Under the pieces are notes generated by a model. The model made no database searches. It was not told where the DNA came from and saw only the letters and a list, made by a program, of their open reading frames with translations. The position numbers and the translations under genes are program-made. From the NCBI GenBank assembly GCA_026210745.1, contig CP110631.1:2480001-2544000 (forward strand): DNA of 64,000 nt, in the 5' to 3' direction. This document shows, one piece after another, positions 1-11,500 of this stretch; within the stretch, counting starts at the first letter, position 1, and each line of letters opens with the position of its first letter. Source of the stretch: Exobasidium rhododendri. Its lineage: Eukaryota > Basidiomycota > Exobasidiomycetes > Exobasidiales > Exobasidiaceae.

Positions 1-736
1 AAGGAGGCAGGTCGTCGCTGTGAAGTGTCTCGGGAGCAGCCAGTCGGGTAAGAATGTATCGACGATAATTCCAGCCATGAACTGAGTGGCAGCCAATGTC
101 AGAGATCACATACGACGAAGAAGAAGAAGAAGAAGTCACCATTTAGAATCATGTTGAGCACTCACAATTTCTGGCGTCCATGTCAAGCATCTTGTTTACC
201 ATCTGAATCTCCGTCGTCCATTTTGCAGTCTTCTCCGCATCATCAGAAGGGAGCTGCTCCAAGCACCACTTTCGATGATTCCAAATCCAGTAAACTTTTG
301 GATGTATCTTCAGTACCTCGATCGTCAAATCAAGATCCTCTATCAGTAGCTTCTGCTTCCGCCTCTCCTTTCGCATCCTATCGTCCCTGACGTCGGTGGT
401 CAATGCTGAAGAGCTACTATCGTTCACTCTCGCGCTTGCGAATATGTCTTTGCTTGATTGTATCTCTGATACAGTATCGACGTCACTGAAATCTTTGTCA
501 AAAAGGCAACCTAAGACCTTCCTGCGATAGTTCCAGGCAGTGTACAGCTCTGGATTCATGTGAAGAAGGTGCGTCGTCAACTCCAATGCTTCCAAAGTGG
601 CGACATTGTCCTTTCTAAAAGCAAAGAACTGGTCCTCTATCGACTTGTACAGCTCGAGCTTCTTCTTTTCCTTCTCCTTCCGTTGAGCTTTGAGCTCTGA
701 CGATAGCTGCTGTCGATCCCTCTTGACACCATGCAT
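1..736 (-). CDS. BET4: Rab geranylgeranyltransferase alpha subunit (partial)
   Basis: Alpha subunit of the type II protein geranylgeranyltransferase, which attaches geranylgeranyl groups to the C-terminal cysteines of Rab GTPases in the cytosol. Exon 1 is 736..166 and begins with the family's characteristic start MHGVKR. An intron (165..82, GTGAGT donor) is followed by exon 2 from 81, which leaves the window, so the C-terminus is missing. Three PPTA repeats are visible: ALELTTHLLHMNPELYTAWN near residue 48, LTIEVLKIHPKVYWIWNHRK near 136, and a third that is completed only by splicing, giving NFHGWNYRR across the junction. That restored motif is the main support for the intron. The intron contains a (GAA)6 tract at 117-135. 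It is transcribed divergently from VTI1, sharing about 240 bp. Identification is confident from the repeats. Confidence 0.93.
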
Positions 737-975
737 AGCGACTTGACTAAAAGGTACCCCGGCGCCGAGGCCAAAAAGTCTAAAGGGAGGCGCGGGTCAA
801 TGCGCACAGGACTGAGCTAACCTGTACAATCAATACTCTGTGTAATAATAAGATTGCTCTGCCCATCGCCAGCCTGCCCGCCTCCACGCCAACATCTCGA
901 TTGCTCGTATCATCACTCTACGCTGCTCCGAACTTTCTCGTACTTCGCCTCTCGCCTTCCCTTCTAGCATTCATC
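737..975. promoter_or_regulatory. BET4/VTI1 divergent promoter
   Basis: This 239-bp spacer separates two divergently transcribed start codons and must hold both core promoters. No TATA element of standard form stands out. The VTI1 side is pyrimidine-rich just before its ATG (about 870-970), as is common upstream of fungal genes. Confidence 0.5.
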
Positions 976-1969
976 ATGGCTGAATTGTTCGACTCGTATG
1001 CGTCGGATTATACTCAATTGACCGAATCGATCACGACCAAGCTGAATACAGATGTTGCATCTCAAGCAGGAGAGACTCGAAAGTCGACCCTCCGAAGGGT
1101 GGAGATGGAAGTGGAAGAAGCGGAAGAGATTGTGTCTCAAATGGAGATTGAGATCAACTCATTCCCGAACAGCTTGAAGTCGGCATACAGTGTAAAGCTG
1201 AGAGGTTACAAAGCTGACCTGGACAGACTGAGTGCGCAATTAAGAAAATCGATGCAGCAATCCTCGAATGCCAATCGGTTTGCTTCGACTTCTGATTCAA
1301 ACGGTTTCAATGAAGATCTTGAGTCGGGTGATTCATACGATACCCAGGCGCAGAGGCAAAGACTACTTCAAGGTACGGCCACCCTTGACGACGGAAGCAG
1401 AAGACTCGAAGATAGTCACAGAATCGCTCTGGAGACTGAAGATCTTGGCGCTGATATTTTGAGAGATTTGAGGGGTCAGAGAGAGCAAATCGAGAATAGC
1501 AGAGACACTGTAAGTGCAGAAAGAAGTGAACATCGTTTATGGTACTGGTGTGAGACTCACTGAGATCTTTCCCCCTTCTTTTCGGTTGGGCAGTTACGAC
1601 AAGCCGATGGGAACATTGACCGCTCTTCCAAGACTCTGCAACAAATGATTCGTCGGTGAGTATGCCTTGCCTGTCTTCCGTTTCTTCCTCATGCGCTTCT
1701 GACTTCCTTCTCTCATCCTTCTCATACTCCATTACTATACAAAATTTTTCTTTCAAATGAACGGATCACGCTTACCCTGGACTTAATTCTCCTTACTCAC
1801 TTACCTTCGTCAGAGCAAAGCAGCAAAAGCTCATCACTTTCGGCATCATTGCCGTCTTAGTTCTACTCATTCTTCTCATCTTGGTGCGTGTGGTCCTGCT
1901 GAGCACTTTTTGACCACTCTCACTAACATATATTACCTGTCATCCTAACAGTATAGTAAATTTTCGTAA
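976..1969 (+). CDS. VTI1: Vti1-type Qb-SNARE
   Basis: Tail-anchored SNARE for Golgi, endosome and vacuole fusion. Four coding exons (976..1509, 1594..1655, 1814..1883, 1952..1969) join in frame to 227 residues, the usual length for Vti1. Residues 1 to about 95 form the N-terminal three-helix region, starting MAELFDSYASDYTQL. The SNARE helix runs from about residue 150 to 200 and includes LRDLRGQREQIENSRDT, whose glutamine fits the zero-layer Q of the Qb class. Exon 3 encodes a single C-terminal membrane span rich in Ile, Leu and Val (about 205-223), followed by a five-residue lumenal tail, YSKFS. The last coding exon is only 18 nt including the stop. The upstream in-frame extension lacks an ATG, so 976 is the start. 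Convergent with the nucleoside hydrolase, 75 bp away. Confidence 0.95.
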
Positions 1970-2044
1970 TACTTCTTGACAGGGACCAACAGTGATGCTA
2001 TTGTGTACATACTACACCGGAAAAGTATGTCTTTGATGTGACGC

Positions 2045-3421
2045 TCATACTCCTAGCGCCGAGCAGAACTCTCTCGAGAACCAATCTGAGCCTGGGGTGG
2101 CAATCACAACATCCCACTCGCCATCAGTAGGCTTTTGATCGCTGACTGACGTCTCGTCGACCTTCCTTTCCGCATCACTGCGAATGTCAGCAGTGGGTTT
2201 TTCATGCCTCGATTTTTCATCGTCGACCTTGTTCATGCCCTTCTTGCCACGTCCCAGTCGTCTTCGGTCCACAACACACATTCCTCTGGTCAATGCACCC
2301 TCGGTCTCGATACCAAAACGTCTTGTCTTGACGTGCCAACCTTCAAAGACCTCGTCGGTGGAGGAAGTGTGTTGCTGAGCACTCCTTTGAAAAGTAGACG
2401 GACAAAAGATGGCATGAGCAACTGCTAGAGGATCATGCGCCATGAACAAATCGTCCTTGTGAGGGTCGAAAGCTTCAAGGGGATGTGCTAGCGAGTTTGT
2501 CACCTTTCTTGGGTTCGCTAAGATGGCTCTTCGAAAGCGACAAAGAATGCCAGGATCGGTGTTGCTGTCATCGCAAAGTCGACTGAAGGGAACGAGGTGT
2601 ACACTGGTGATGTCGAGGGGTAGCACGTCTATCGGTAATCTTCCACCAAGCTTCTGCACCATGGGATGAAGAGGAGCATCATGAAGCAACTTCACCGCTG
2701 CAAACGGATCAGCAAAGGTGTTGAATTCAGCAGTGGGCGTCTGTGGGGAGGTTGGAAGATTTCAATGCCGCGAGCAGTATCAATGCACATTAGTCAAATC
2801 ACTCACAGTGTTTCCTGGGACATCCAGTGTGCAGCCCATTACACTGATCCCTCCTACTCTGAGAAATGTCTCTGGATCCTTTTCCCATGCTAAAGCGATA
2901 TTCGTCAGTGGTCCAACGGCAGCAATCCTCACAGTGCCGGGAGGGTTCGATTTCAAAATATCCAGTATGACCTCATGAGCCGGCTTGCTGCTTATCTGCA
3001 GAGGAGAAGGAACCTTTTTCGGCACCGGAAAGGGATTGCCCTCTAGTTGACTTGCGCCAGAAAGGCCATCTCTGCCATGGAAATAGGCCGCCGTAAATTG
3101 TCGGCCTCCTAATGGCTCCGCCGCACCTTCGCTCAATATTATAGGGGAGGCCCCCTCCCCAATCTGCTGGGCCAATTTGTTTCTGTTCACTTCCGTTGGG
3201 TTTTCGTCGACATGCTTGTGGAGTACATGGAACATTCTCAAGATGTTGTCCTTGCAGTGATCCAAGGTTGTGTTCCCGAAATTCAGTGTAATCGCCTCGA
3301 TCTTGACTTTGTCTGCCCTCCCCAGAGCCAACAGTATCGCAAGAACATCATCCACACCAGGATCTGTGTCGATGATCAGAGGGACCACCATCGCTTCTGT
3401 TGGCCCCAGAAGAAGACGCAA
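2045..3421 (-). CDS. Inosine-uridine preferring nucleoside hydrolase family
   Basis: Hydrolyses the N-glycosidic bond of ribonucleosides for purine or pyrimidine salvage; the exact substrate cannot be read from sequence. Exon 1 is 3421..2807 and exon 2 is 2740..2045, giving 436 residues. The signature calcium and ribose site DTDPGVDD lies at residues 18-25. AAVGPLTNIALAW lies in the last third of exon 1. The conserved block ending TAEFNTFADPFAA is assembled across the intron, which supports the splice. The usual family length is about 310-350, so this protein carries extra sequence, including a lysine- and aspartate-rich stretch near the C-terminus (about residues 370-415). Met11 is an alternative start immediately before the catalytic block. 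It shares a 260-bp divergent promoter region with the decapping scaffold gene. Confidence 0.9.
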
Positions 3422-3681
3422 TCAGGCTCATGAAATTGTGACCTGACAGATATTCTCCGGCGCGTTCTCCTGGGCAGGGGACCTTTTCCTTCGTCTCACG
3501 TAAGCAGAGAACGTCGACTTTTGCTTTAGGCACTCGTAGTGGTCAAAGTCATTGGAAGGCCACTTCTTCTTTTTCTTTCCTCACACTAGATATTTCACAC
3601 ATACACCCTCCCCATCTTACCTTTTGAAAAGTACAAGGAAGCGCTGCTGCTGTCTAACGGAAGCATCGTTTTTGCATCAGA

Positions 3682-6600
3682 ATGGCATCCAACTCACTCT
3701 TGGCTCTGCTGAATTTGTCCCACTCGGGATCATCCCCCTCACCTTCGCCTGGAGCACCAGAACGACCCATCAATGGCTCAACGTCACCATCTACTCCGCC
3801 AAATCAACCGCCAGCATCCAATTCTTCAAATGTGACAGTAAATAGTCTGCTCCAGTCCATTCTCAGTCCTCCTCCTAGGGATCAAAGAAAAGTGAATGCT
3901 ACTTTCGATGCGTCCTCATCGTCTTCCTCTCCTGTAAAGTCAAGTTCAGCGGTCGGATCTATTCTCGCACCATCGCTTTCGCCTCCGCCTCGTTTGGCGC
4001 GGTCACCGCCCTCTGCTTCTGCTTTAACCTCTAATGTGACCGCCAACAATCTTTTGGCCCTTCTGAGTGGTACTGGCACCGAGAGCAAAAAGTCGAACGT
4101 GACGACGGAGGAATCTGCTGCCATAAACGATACTTCTTTTCGTGACGAGGGACTTCGACTATGGCAACAACCTATCGGTACTCCACCTAGCAATGGCAGC
4201 AGATCAGACTTGATGCAACCCTCACCGCCTGTCATCACGTCTAACAATACCCTTGAACAGATCTTGAGCGACGGTGGCGAAAAGACAGAAAGAAAGACCT
4301 CGTCTAGCACGCCAAAGGGCAAAATGGAATTAGATAGCAATGCCAACACACTTTCAAAGGTCCTCACGATGGGATCCCTTGCTGCTCCTCTCCTTGCTAC
4401 TTCTTACACCATCGATCGTAAGAAGAACGCTTCTCATTACTTGGCTGGTCTGCACGCCTCGGCTGGTTTTGAAGATGACATTTCAGGAGGACTATCTTCG
4501 AAGCTACTCGATGGCACGCAAGAATACACGCTGGATCTCGGTGCTCCACAGCCTGCAGGTCCCGGCAGTTTGTATCCAGCCAAGCTAGAAATTACGCCTA
4601 TATCACTCCTGACCACCACCTTTCACCCCTCGTGCTTTGTGGACGAGTCGACTTCACTGTCTAGATTAGCCAAATGGCCTTGTCAACGAGTTGCTGGTAT
4701 GGGAGGAAAGATCATCATGTACGTCATGAGCAAAGGAAGAATTCGTGTCCTTGATCAACAGAGTGGCGCTCGTATTCTGGCGAGAGCTGAATCCAACATT
4801 CGTACCATATTCACTGGACAACCGAGCTTGACGGATGACACAAGATGGGACTTTGCTGCGACTACCGAGAAGGGGGGATTGTGCGTCTGGTCCTTGGAGA
4901 ACCAGTTCGGTCAGAAGGAAGGTGATGCACCTTTGCTCGGTCAAGCGGTGGCCGACGGCGGCGTTGGTGTTGTTCATGCCTCTTGGAAGCCAAATAGCTC
5001 AAACAGAACAATCGTAGCTCTTCAAAGTGATGGTCAAATAGTGACAGTCGATGTGAATGACCTGTATAGCGAAATGCAGAGCAGAGGAAGTCCGGTGGAA
5101 TGGTCCAATCTGAAGAAGGTCGTCATATACAAGTCTGCTGCAGTTGACGTGGTAAGTTGCTTCATTTCTCAAGTAGAACAGGCATTGTTGATCTTTGCCG
5201 CTGACACAGCATCCCTATCCCTTGCCCTGTCTCTGTCCTTCCCAGGCACCTGTCGGATTCTCCCTCTCTTTTGACGGCTCTCTCTTGGCAGCCGTTGAGG
5301 CTTCTGAAACGTCTACTGAAGAAGTGAAGTTGCATCTTCGCCTGATATCGCTTTCCGACAGTGCAAAGGAACGCTCTGTTGCACTACCTGACTTTTCTCG
5401 ATTTGGTTCCTCGAACATTAGCTTTGCCTCTTTGATCGATGATGCAGAGAGCCACAATCTGCCTCAGAGCTTATTAATCGGTTTCGACGACAATCAAGTG
5501 ATTGCCTCATTCGACCTCACCACCGGATCGTGCCGGCAAGTCCATCGCTTCGAAACCGACGGTAGCAGCTTTTCCTTGGCAAGATGGCATTCCAAGACGT
5601 CTACACTAGTCCTCTGTTGTAGTCTTCGCTCCAGCATATTCACCCTGCGACCAAGATTCACCAAAGTGCCGTTCCTTGACTATGAAGATCCAAGTGTTTC
5701 CGAGGAAGCCGGTTGCGTCAAAGGCAGTAGATATAAGCAGAGTGACGACGTACTCTATCGAATCAAGAAGAATCTTTTGCCTGGTAACTTCTTAGAATCA
5801 CGTCCAGTGTGGAAGGAGTGTGCCCTACCTGAGCCGTACACCTCCTTTGCTGTCGACGACACTGAGCATGTTCAAGGTGCGATCAGGATGCTTGCCACTC
5901 ACCTTGGCGGTATTCACTCTTTGCTGGTGCCTGAAGAAGCGCTCGAACGACAAGTGGTTGCAGGCGAGGAGGAGCAAGTACCAGAAGAACCTCTTCAGAA
6001 GCAGGTGGAAGAGCCAGAAGCGGACGTGAAGGTAGTAGAAGCAGCTCACACGAATGGAAAGCGGGTGTCACCTATGCCTTCTTCGTCGAGCCAGGAAGTA
6101 CCAGAAGCGGAGCAGGCAGATACTACACTCGCAGCGGAAAGAAAGGTGGAAGCAGCACAAGACGTTGGTACTACGGCGCAGGAAGGTTCCGAGGAGGTTT
6201 CATCTATTCCAGCGCTGCCCGATAACAGAGTCAGCGCTGCGGGCAAGAAGCAGAGTGGTGGCAAGAAGAAGGGCAAGAACGCCAAAGCTGCAAAAGACAA
6301 TGCAGAGGAGGAAGATCACCCAAAGATGAAGGGGAATCACACTGATCGAGAAGCTGCCAACAACAACGAAGAAGTCAAAGCAATGCTTGAAAAGTTCTTC
6401 GTCACCATGACCGAGCAATACAAGTCGACGAATCAACAAAAAGGCGACGCCAGCACAGACATTGCTCGACTCTTGGCTGATCAATTGACGCCAATGATGA
6501 GCAGCATGATCAATGACGTCTTGCGGGCCGAATTGCAGCAGTCTATCGCTACGGCCGTCAGCAAGAATCTACCCGACGAATTACACAATCTACTTCTTCG

Positions 6601-7735
6601 TCCGGAGCTGAGTAATCATCTCACCCGTAGCATCACTAGTGCCATCATCCCACCTATCCAAAAGACCGCGATGGACGTCATCTCGCGTGCCTTAGCTCCT
6701 CATTTCGAGGCCATTATGAATGACCTGTCGAATCGAATGGAGTCAAAGATGGAAATGGGCCTGACGGGCATTCGAAAGGACATCGTCATGGAGCAAAGTG
6801 GAGCTCTGCTGGAAACGGAGAAGGGCTTAAACGAAATGACGAAACAGATGACCGTCCTGACACGAAGCTTGGAGGTCTTGATGCAGCAGAACTTAAAACT
6901 GGAAAAGTCGATAGAAGAGATGAAACAAGATCAGAAGAAAGAGGCCATTACGAGAGAAAGAACGAATGAAGGACGCAGCAGTGCTTTCTATCGAGAGACG
7001 ACGGCTTCGCCAGTTGGTCAAACACCGCTATTCCAAGGATTCCCCGCCCACATACAGACTACCAATCAGGTCCCCTTCTTTGCACCACCTCCAGCGACTC
7101 CCTCTTCGCACTATCCTTCGTATCCACCTCCCCCTGTCTCCCGCTCAAGCCTTCAAGACCGGAGTAGACAAGTGTCACTGCAACACCCACCCTTCTCCAC
7201 ACCGGCACCCCTCCCACTGCCAAGCTCCTCACAGCAAGTATACCAACGAGAACGCTCCATTATTGCTCCACCATCCAATCAAGAGGTGGAAGATTCTTTG
7301 CTGTCTGCCTTGTCGTCTCCCAGCATTGAAGTCGACATTGGTCCACTGCGTAATGCCCTCACGAGTATCGAAAGCAAGGTAGACAGCCCTCTTGCAGCCA
7401 TCTGGGGTCAAAGTACGTCTTCCGCTTCCGGCACACGTCGCACACCTGCTATCACGCAAGCTGTCATCTTGACTCTCTTGCATCGTCTCGTGAAGTGCCT
7501 GAATGGTCAAAGTGAGCAGGTCAGTCTGAGTCCCGAAATGGCCGTGCCCTGGATCGAAGCCTGCTCATCCGCTCTCGATAAAGAAGACGAGACGATTTCT
7601 CGCTTCTTCGAAGGTGTCAAGTACAGTCTAGTGGAGATGCTGGTTCAAGCCCATGTCCAACTCAAAAGAACGGGCAGAGCTTCGTGGTGGACCGACGAGA
7701 GACTAGCCTTTGGAGTCCTGCGCTTCTTACAGTAG
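3682..7735 (+). CDS. EDC4: Edc4/Pdc1-like mRNA decapping scaffold
   Basis: Probable scaffold of the cytoplasmic decapping complex (P bodies), resembling metazoan EDC4/Ge-1 and fission yeast Pdc1. Exons 3682..5151 and 5246..7735 give 1319 residues. From the N-terminus: a Ser/Pro/Asn-rich tail carrying five short leucine motifs (residues 4-10, 54-61, 122-128, 188-195, 222-228); a WD40-like beta region from about 300 to 720, with stretches such as GGKIIMYVMSKGRIRVLD; a charged Lys/Glu low-complexity linker (about 740-880); a predicted coiled coil (about 960-1060); a Pro-rich stretch; and a C-terminal alpha-helical module ending FGVLRFLQ, as in the EDC4 C-terminal domain. The splice joins VDV to APVGFSLSFDGSLLA inside the beta region. 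The family call rests on domain order and the C-terminal helical domain, so it is good but not certain. Confidence 0.78.
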
Positions 7736-8562
7736 GCAGTCTCGAAACTCTCCCTCTCCCTCGTCTTTCCCCACCCCTTCCCGCCTTTCCCTTAACAATG
7801 TCCACCACACATGTACGATGCCCGCTTTCCCTCAAAGTGCAAAGTAATAGGAATTGAGAAAAAAAGCAAAAATAAAATCTCTGCTCGTTTGCCCTTCCTA
7901 CACGAGAGAGTGAAGCTTTGCTCGGCCGTGATCACTAACCATCCTGGCCACCCCCTCCGATCGGTGACGTCCACGCGGTCACTGGGGGTCCAAAAGGAAA
8001 GACGCGCGACACGTTTGTAAGAGAATGGGAAACAGGGCAAAAAAAAAAGTTTTAAACAATTAAAGTTGTATAATATCATGGGAAGTTAGTAGTAGCGACT
8101 CTAGCGAGGTTCGGCCTCGTCTGATGGCGACAAGGGCAGGCGAATAGACTGAATCAGCGTTTGATCGTGATCGCGAGGACACTTCTTTATTTCCGGAATT
8201 CCTGCTTTCCTTCCCTCTCTCTTTCACTTTGCCCCCTTTTGAATTGCGTCTCTTACACCCATCGCCGGATAACGAGGCACCAAAGTCGGAACGTACTGGC
8301 CCTGGCACCGTCTGTCTCGCCTGGCTGCACTTGACTGCGTGCCCTTACGATCGAGCAGGATTTGTATAATCCTTTTTCACTCTTGTTGGCGGCTCGAAGT
8401 CGCTACACACGGAATAGGCAAGCACTAGGGAAATTGCATCCAAGCCCTCATTGCAGTTCGTGTTGCCTTTCTTTTTGATCTGGAGATTTCTTTCACAGCA
8501 TCGATATTACAATCTCAGCCTTTTTCAATTGATCCGCCTCTACTCGAACGGACGATAAATCG
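7736..8562. other. Intergenic, scaffold 3' end and CHD1 5' region
   Basis: These 827 bp lie between two same-strand genes. They contain a 9-base A tract at about 8040-8048, and a short hairpin at about 8104-8118 (CGAGG, loop, CCTCG). The last 200 bp before the CHD1 ATG is pyrimidine-rich. Open frames here are short and show no family resemblance. I see no RNA gene. Confidence 0.6.
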
Positions 8563-11500
8563 ATGATGGCGTCTGCCTCCCCTTTGTTGCCAGATTTGAC
8601 GTTGAGTGCGATAAAGGGGGAAGACGAGTCTGTTCAACCCAAAAATGGCATACTTCCCATGATTGCTAGTACAAACGACAACGGCACCCTTGACACTTCT
8701 TCTCACGATGGTATATCGAATGCAAGTCCCGTTTCCCTCAAGCCAGTATTGCTTCAAGATCTGAAGGGGGCGGAAGGAGCAGTCGAAGCGGCGGAAGCGA
8801 CGTCGGCGGATGGGTCAGACAGAAGCTCAAGCATCTCTGCGCCTCCTCATACGAATCAGCGCTCTTCTCACTTGGAGGAAAGAGGAAGTGGCCAATCAGC
8901 GCAATCGGATGCTGGCTTGTTGCCCTCTTCTTCCGTCACGACGTACGAAGAAAAGGAGAACGAGGAAGAGACTGTTGCAGCAGACTCGGAAGAGGCAAAA
9001 TCCGGTGCCTTACCATCGACTGCTGCCAACGACTTTGACGCTGATCCGGCACTATGGGGTCTACGTCGATCGGTAAGTCGTTCAGCTTCACGTAGCACGG
9101 ATCTGTTCATGCTTATTCACACAAATATTTTTTCCTTTGCATACAGGGACGAGCACCGAAGAAGGTGGTGAGTAGTGTTTATGGGGACATGAGCGCTCTC
9201 GCAACAACTCCAGCTCTAAAATACTTTTCCTCCCTCCCTTGCTCGAACCAATAGTACGTTGACAGTAGTGCTGGTGAAGAATCGGACGACGGGGTCGCAA
9301 TCAACGGCAGCAAGACTCGTAAACCTAGGGAGAGCAAGGGAAGAGGTAAGCAGAGACGAGGATACACATGATGCAAAGCGACCGTACTGATCTGAGCATC
9401 TTCACCTTGCTTTTAAGTGTCGGGCGTGCCTTCCCGTTTGACAGAGTACGAAGAGACTCAATCACCTATGTCTTCATCCGGTGAGGAAGAATTTGGCTCG
9501 AAGGGACCACGAAAATCTTTGCCGTCCACTGGCCGCAGGAAGATCAAGCTGAAGAACGGGGCAAGTAGTAGTAGTCTCCATGAGAATTTTACTCCCTCTC
9601 AAGATGACATTGAAGCCTCCAGGATATCGGCGAGGAATGGAAAACGATTGCCGAACTACAACGAAGACTCTTTCGGCCTTGACTTGAGTGAGGATGATGA
9701 CCCATTCGAAGACAAAAAGGAAAAGGAAACGAAAGCATGGAAGGATGCGACAGGGTCCCTGGAGGAGGAAGAAATGATTGACGGTGTCTTTGGTTGTGCA
9801 AGAGATGATCAAATGCTGGGCGACCCAGAAGACATACCTACAAAGAATCTTCGTTTCATCATCAAGTGGAAAGGCTACTCACATCTGCATGACACGCATG
9901 AGTTCTACGACTTCCTCAAGCCATTCAAGGGTTTCAAGAGGGTGGAGAATTACATCAAGCAAGTCTGGACGCCTCAACAAGCATTCCTGAAAGACCCCTC
10001 TGTGAGCAAGGAAGACGTGGAAGCCATGGAGATTGAAAAGGAGAGGCTCCGAGATGCGTTGGACAGCTACATGACGGTGGAGAGGATTATCTCGCAAAAG
10101 AATCATGCCGCCACAAAGGAGATTCCACATCAACACATTGCCTATTTGACCAAGTGGAAGGGGCTGCCGTATGCTGACTGTACGTGGGAGGCCGATGAAG
10201 AAATCCGACCGATTGCAAAGGAGGCCATTGATTCGTACCTTCAGCGGTCCACGTCTGCTCAATTGCCTGCGAGGAGTGCTACCTATGCCAAGGAACGGCC
10301 AAAGTATACTCGTATGACTGAACAGCCGGCGTACATTACACCTGGGGGACAATTGAAAGAGTTCCAAATGACCGGCCTGAACTGGCTAGCCTATCTGTGG
10401 AGCAAGAAGGAGAACGGGATCCTGGCCGATGAGATGGGTCTAGGCAAAACTGTCCAGACAGTTGCCTTTATCTCGTATCTTTTTCACTCTCTTCACCAGT
10501 ATGGACCTTTCTTGGTCGTCGTGCCTTTGTCGACTTTGCCCGCCTGGATGCAGCAATTTGAGAACTGGGCTCCTGATTTGAATTGCATCTCGTACACCGG
10601 CAACACCGCTAGTCGAGAGATGATTCGAGAGTACGAGTTTGGCTCTGCAAAGAAGCTCGGCTTCAACGTTCTTGTCACCACGTACGAGTTCATCTTAAAA
10701 GATCGCAACGAGCTCGGACAGATCAAATGGCAATTCTTGGCAGTAGACGAAGCGCATCGACTGAAGAATTCCGACTCACAGCTGTACGAAGCGTTGAAGA
10801 GCTTCAACACACAGGGAAAGCTTCTCATTACCGGTACACCATTGCAGAACAACATCAAGGAACTCATCGCCCTACTGCACTTCCTACGGCCAGACGAATT
10901 CGCGTTGAATGTCGACTTTGACATCGGTGAAGTTGATCAGGTCACCATCAACGAACTCCACAAGAAGCTTGACAATGTGATGTTAAGAAGGCTGAAGAAG
11001 GACGTTGTCAAAGAATTGCCCACCAAGTCGGAAAAGATTCTTCGAGTAGAAATGTCGGCGATGCAGCAGCGCATGTACAAGGCAATCTTGACACGCAACT
11101 ACGCCGTCTTGAGTCAGCAGTCCAGCGCGCAGATCAGTCTGCTGAATGTGGCGATTGAATTGAAAAAGGCAGCAAACCACCCTTACCTGTTTGCGGGAGC
11201 AGAAGTCCAATCGGATAGGAGAGACGAAGTGTTGAAAGGCTTGGTCATGCACAGTGGAAAGATGGTCTTGCTGGATAAGCTACTGGTAAGACTGAAGCAA
11301 GACGGTCACCGAGTTCTCATCTTCAGTCAGATGGTGCGTATCTTGGACATCCTCAGTGATTACATGACCTTGCGAGGCTACCTTTTCCAGCGATTGGACG
11401 GCACCATCGGCAGCGAGACGAGAAAGAAGAGCATCGAGCATTTCAACGCAGAGGGAAGTCCCGACTTTGCCTTCCTCCTTAGTACTCGTGCCGGTGGCCT

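Noticed and set aside
8104-8118. Hairpin CGAGG-loop-CCTCG as a transcription terminator
   Set aside because: Intrinsic hairpin terminators are not how RNA polymerase II genes end. The stem is short and probably incidental.
9417-9419. GTG as a start codon for a shorter CHD1
   Set aside because: The codon is completed from the preceding exon. Upstream exons join in frame and supply an ATG start at 8563.
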